Assembly: GCA_023229525.1 (NCBI GenBank)
Contig: JALNZC010000015.1
Span: 1 to 64,000, forward strand
Length of the DNA: 64,000 nt
Origin: Bacteroidales bacterium
GTDB lineage: Bacteria; Bacteroidota; Bacteroidia; Bacteroidales; FEN-979
Reading direction: 5' to 3'
This document shows, piece after piece, positions 61,862 to 64,000 of this stretch (position 1 is its first letter; each line of letters begins with the position of its first letter). A program made the translations under genes and the position numbers. The notes under the pieces are model-generated. The model saw only the letters and a list, made by a program, of their open reading frames with translations. It searched no databases and had not been told where the DNA came from.

Positions 61862-64000
61862 TGGGATTTACCTTTTATCATCAGTACGATTCCGTGGATT
61901 GTGGTCCAGCCTGCCTTCAAATGATTTCCAGGCATTATGGGAAAAAATTCCGACTTACCCGTTTACGCGAGCTTTGTTATATCACACGCGATGGTGTTTC
62001 TTTACTTGGAATCAGCGATGCTGCTGAATCTCTTGGGTTTCGTGTTATGGGCGCAAAGCTTACCTTTGAACAACTGGTAAAGGAAGCGCCCCTCCCCTGC
62101 ATTGTGCATTGGAATCAGCGTCATTTTGTTGTTGTGTATGCCATCCGCCAGAATCATGGAAATGAGATTATTTATATAGCCGATCCGGCGCATGGAAAAA
62201 TTAAACTCCGGAAAGAGGTCTTTTTGCGTTCCTGGCTTTCCGGGAAAGATTTCAACGACAGCGGGATTTGCCTTTTATTGGAACCAACTTCCACATTCCA
62301 TGAGTTACCTGAAATTGAATCCCAAACTTCCCGTTTCAGATTTCTTATCCCTTATTTGAAACCACGCAGGAAAGCTATATTCCAGTTAATTCTTGCCATG
62401 GTAATTGGGAGTGTTATTCAATTCGCTTTTCCCTTTTTGACACAAGCCATTGTCGACAAGGGTATTCACAACCATGACATAGGATTCATCATGTTGGTTC
62501 TGCTTGGCCAACTTGCACTTTTTTTAGGACTTACAACAGTCGAATTTGTGCGCGGGTGGATACTCCTTCATTTGAGTACCAGGATCAACATCTCCATGGT
62601 TTCCGGGTTTTTAGGAAAGATAATGAAGTTGCCAATCGGATTTTTTAATACAAAAATGGTTGGAGATCTGATGCAGCGTATTACCGATCACCAGCGTATC
62701 CAATCATTTATGACTGTCAGCACTTTGAATGTTCTGTTTTCAACCGTTACCTTTATCCTCTTCAGTGTTGTTTTATTGGTTTATAATGCTTTCATTTTTA
62801 CAGTTTTCATTGCCGGTAGCGTCCTTTACGCAATCTGGGTATACCTGTTCATGAAAAGAAGAAGAGAATTGGATTACCATCGGTTTTCAAGGATGGTTGA
62901 AAATCAGAATACCCTGGTCCAACTTATCACGGGAATGCAGGAAATAAAACTTTATAATAGTGAAAACCACAAACGCAGGGAATGGGAAGAAATTCAGGAA
63001 AAACTTTATCATCTTAGCATCAAAAGCCTGACCCTGAATCAATACCAAAGTGCAGGAGCTTTGTTTTTTGCGCGCACAAAAGACATCCTGATCACTTTTC
63101 TTTCTGCTTCCCTGGTCATCAAAGGCGAATTGACCCTTGGTATGATGTTGGCAATCCAGTTCATATTAGGGCAATTAAACAATCCTGTTGAACAGATGAT
63201 CAGTTTCCTGAGGGAGGCTCAGGACGCAGCAATAAGCATGGAGCGTCTGCAGGAGATCAATGATCAAAACGAGGAAGAAGATCCTCAGGTGCCAGGGTTA
63301 AAAAAACTCCCTGAAAACCGGGATATTGTTATCCGGGGACTCTCGTTTCAATATGAAGGGCCTCATTCACCCTTTGTTCTAAAGGATTTAAACCTGCATA
63401 TACCGGCTCATAGAGTGACTGCTATTGTTGGATCGAGCGGTAGCGGTAAGACAACCCTCATAAAGTTGTTACTGGGTTTTTATAAACCGGTGAAAGGAAT
63501 AATAAGTATTGGAGATATTCCGTTGAGGGATATATCCTGCCGTTTCTGGAGAAGTGGCTGCGGATCTGTAATGCAGGACGGTTATCTCTTTTCCGATACC
63601 ATTGCCAACAATATTGCTTTAAGTGATGATAAACCCGATGAGGTAAAACTGAAACGTGCGATTTACATTTCCAATCTCGAGACGTTTATCGCCTCTTTAC
63701 CTATGGGAATGGATACACGGATCGGTCAAGACGGATCGGGAATCAGCGAAGGACAAAAGCAACGAATCCTTATTGCCCGTGCAGTTTACCGTGATCCCGA
63801 GTATCTTTTTTTCGATGAAGCAACCAATTCACTTGATGCTGGGAATGAACGGACAATTATCAGGAATCTGGATACCTTTTTCAAGGGGAAAACAGCCATC
63901 ATTGTGGCACATCGCCTCAGTACCGTCAGGAACGCAAACCAGATCATCGTTCTTGAAAAGGGATGCATTGTTGAACAAGGAACTCATGATGAATTAACCA
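61861..64000 (+). CDS. C39-peptidase-containing ABC exporter (PCAT), 3' truncated by the window
   Basis: The start overlaps the permease stop (TAATG). About 713 residues are visible with no stop. The N-terminal C39 peptidase has its triad: Cys14 (DSVDCGPACL), His88 (QRHFVVVY) and Asp108 (ADPAHG). Five or six TM helices span about 170-460. The ATPase has Walker A GSSGSGKTT near 524, signature GISEGQKQR near 626 and Walker B YLFFDEATNSLD near 647, then the H-loop AHRLS. It should cut the precursor after Gly-Gly and export the mature product. Only a few residues are likely missing. Confidence 0.93.
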   Translation, partial: MGFTFYHQYDSVDCGPACLQMISRHYGKKFRLTRLRELCYITRDGVSLLGISDAAESLGFRVMGAKLTFEQLVKEAPLPCIVHWNQRHFVVVYAIRQNHGNEIIYIADPAHGKIKLRKEVFLRSWLSGKDFNDSGICLLLEPTSTFHELPEIESQTSRFRFLIPYLKPRRKAIFQLILAMVIGSVIQFAFPFLTQAIVDKGIHNHDIGFIMLVLLGQLALFLGLTTVEFVRGWILLHLSTRINISMVSGFLGKIMKLPIGFFNTKMVGDLMQRITDHQRIQSFMTVSTLNVLFSTVTFILFSVVLLVYNAFIFTVFIAGSVLYAIWVYLFMKRRRELDYHRFSRMVENQNTLVQLITGMQEIKLYNSENHKRREWEEIQEKLYHLSIKSLTLNQYQSAGALFFARTKDILITFLSASLVIKGELTLGMMLAIQFILGQLNNPVEQMISFLREAQDAAISMERLQEINDQNEEEDPQVPGLKKLPENRDIVIRGLSFQYEGPHSPFVLKDLNLHIPAHRVTAIVGSSGSGKTTLIKLLLGFYKPVKGIISIGDIPLRDISCRFWRSGCGSVMQDGYLFSDTIANNIALSDDKPDEVKLKRAIYISNLETFIASLPMGMDTRIGQDGSGISEGQKQRILIARAVYRDPEYLFFDEATNSLDAGNERTIIRNLDTFFKGKTAIIVAHRLSTVRNANQIIVLEKGCIVEQGTHDELT

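Noticed and set aside
1..64000. tRNA, rRNA, insertion sequences, prophage or integron genes
   Set aside because: No cloverleaf, rRNA-like stretch, transposase, integrase or structural phage gene was recognised on either strand.

Overview
The window reads as a chromosomal segment of a free-living, probably anaerobic to microaerobic member of the Bacteroidota, most likely order Bacteroidales. The evidence is the fused SecDF, Bacteroidota-restricted families (DUF4290, DUF5723, DUF4492, BatA-type proteins, a PorE-like OmpA protein), a GG-Bacteroidales type RiPP locus, and many upstream regions with the phylum's TAnnTTTG -7 box and few strong Shine-Dalgarno sites. No tRNA, rRNA, CRISPR array, insertion sequence or phage gene was seen. 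The only gene-poor stretch over 300 bases is 10949-11803, which holds a 24-copy heptamer array, one doubtful small ORF and the secDF promoter.

Layout. 1-2215: end of an unknown surface protein and a DUF5723 protein. 2290-8488: DUF4290, murA (active-site Cys replaced by Asp), grpE, dnaJ and an ABC-2 exporter. 8493-10948 (minus): deoxyhypusine-synthase-like enzyme and arginine decarboxylase, a polyamine pair. 11804-24066: secDF, PorE-like OmpA protein, purM, prfA, pyrF, ilvE (minus), htpG. 24229-26181: LemA and two TPM-domain proteins. 26227-29435: DUF4492, cydA, cydB and an unlisted 34-codon one-helix ORF that looks like a CydX-type subunit. 29448-32059: rsmE, DUF4159 protein, BMP-type lipoprotein. 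32119-37125: five tightly packed heterodisulfide-reductase-like genes (HdrC, HdrB, short HdrA, HdrC, membrane HdrD-like). 37064-48055: typA, a CrtI-like oxidoreductase, valS, DUF58, trxA, dnaE. 48163-56269: DUF2231, an exported rubrerythrin, rpsP-rimM, trmN6, marC, a MORN-repeat lipoprotein, gdhA and a BatA-type membrane protein. 56270-64000: a RiPP locus (precursor, radical SAM maturase, pseudo-radical-SAM protein, FtsX-like permease, C39-peptidase ABC exporter) that runs off the window.

The most interesting parts are the RiPP locus, whose precursor carries two copies of an IxGG...CxC module downstream of palindromic operator-like sites; the Hdr-like operon, with a shortened HdrA, a partly degenerate HdrB and a complete membrane HdrD-like subunit; and the small ORF behind cydB. 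A polar composite repeat, (GATGCWG)n followed by GGATAAAT and AAATCGT-type heptamers, recurs in several intergenic spacers. Function calls come from family and motif recognition by eye; no database search was run.
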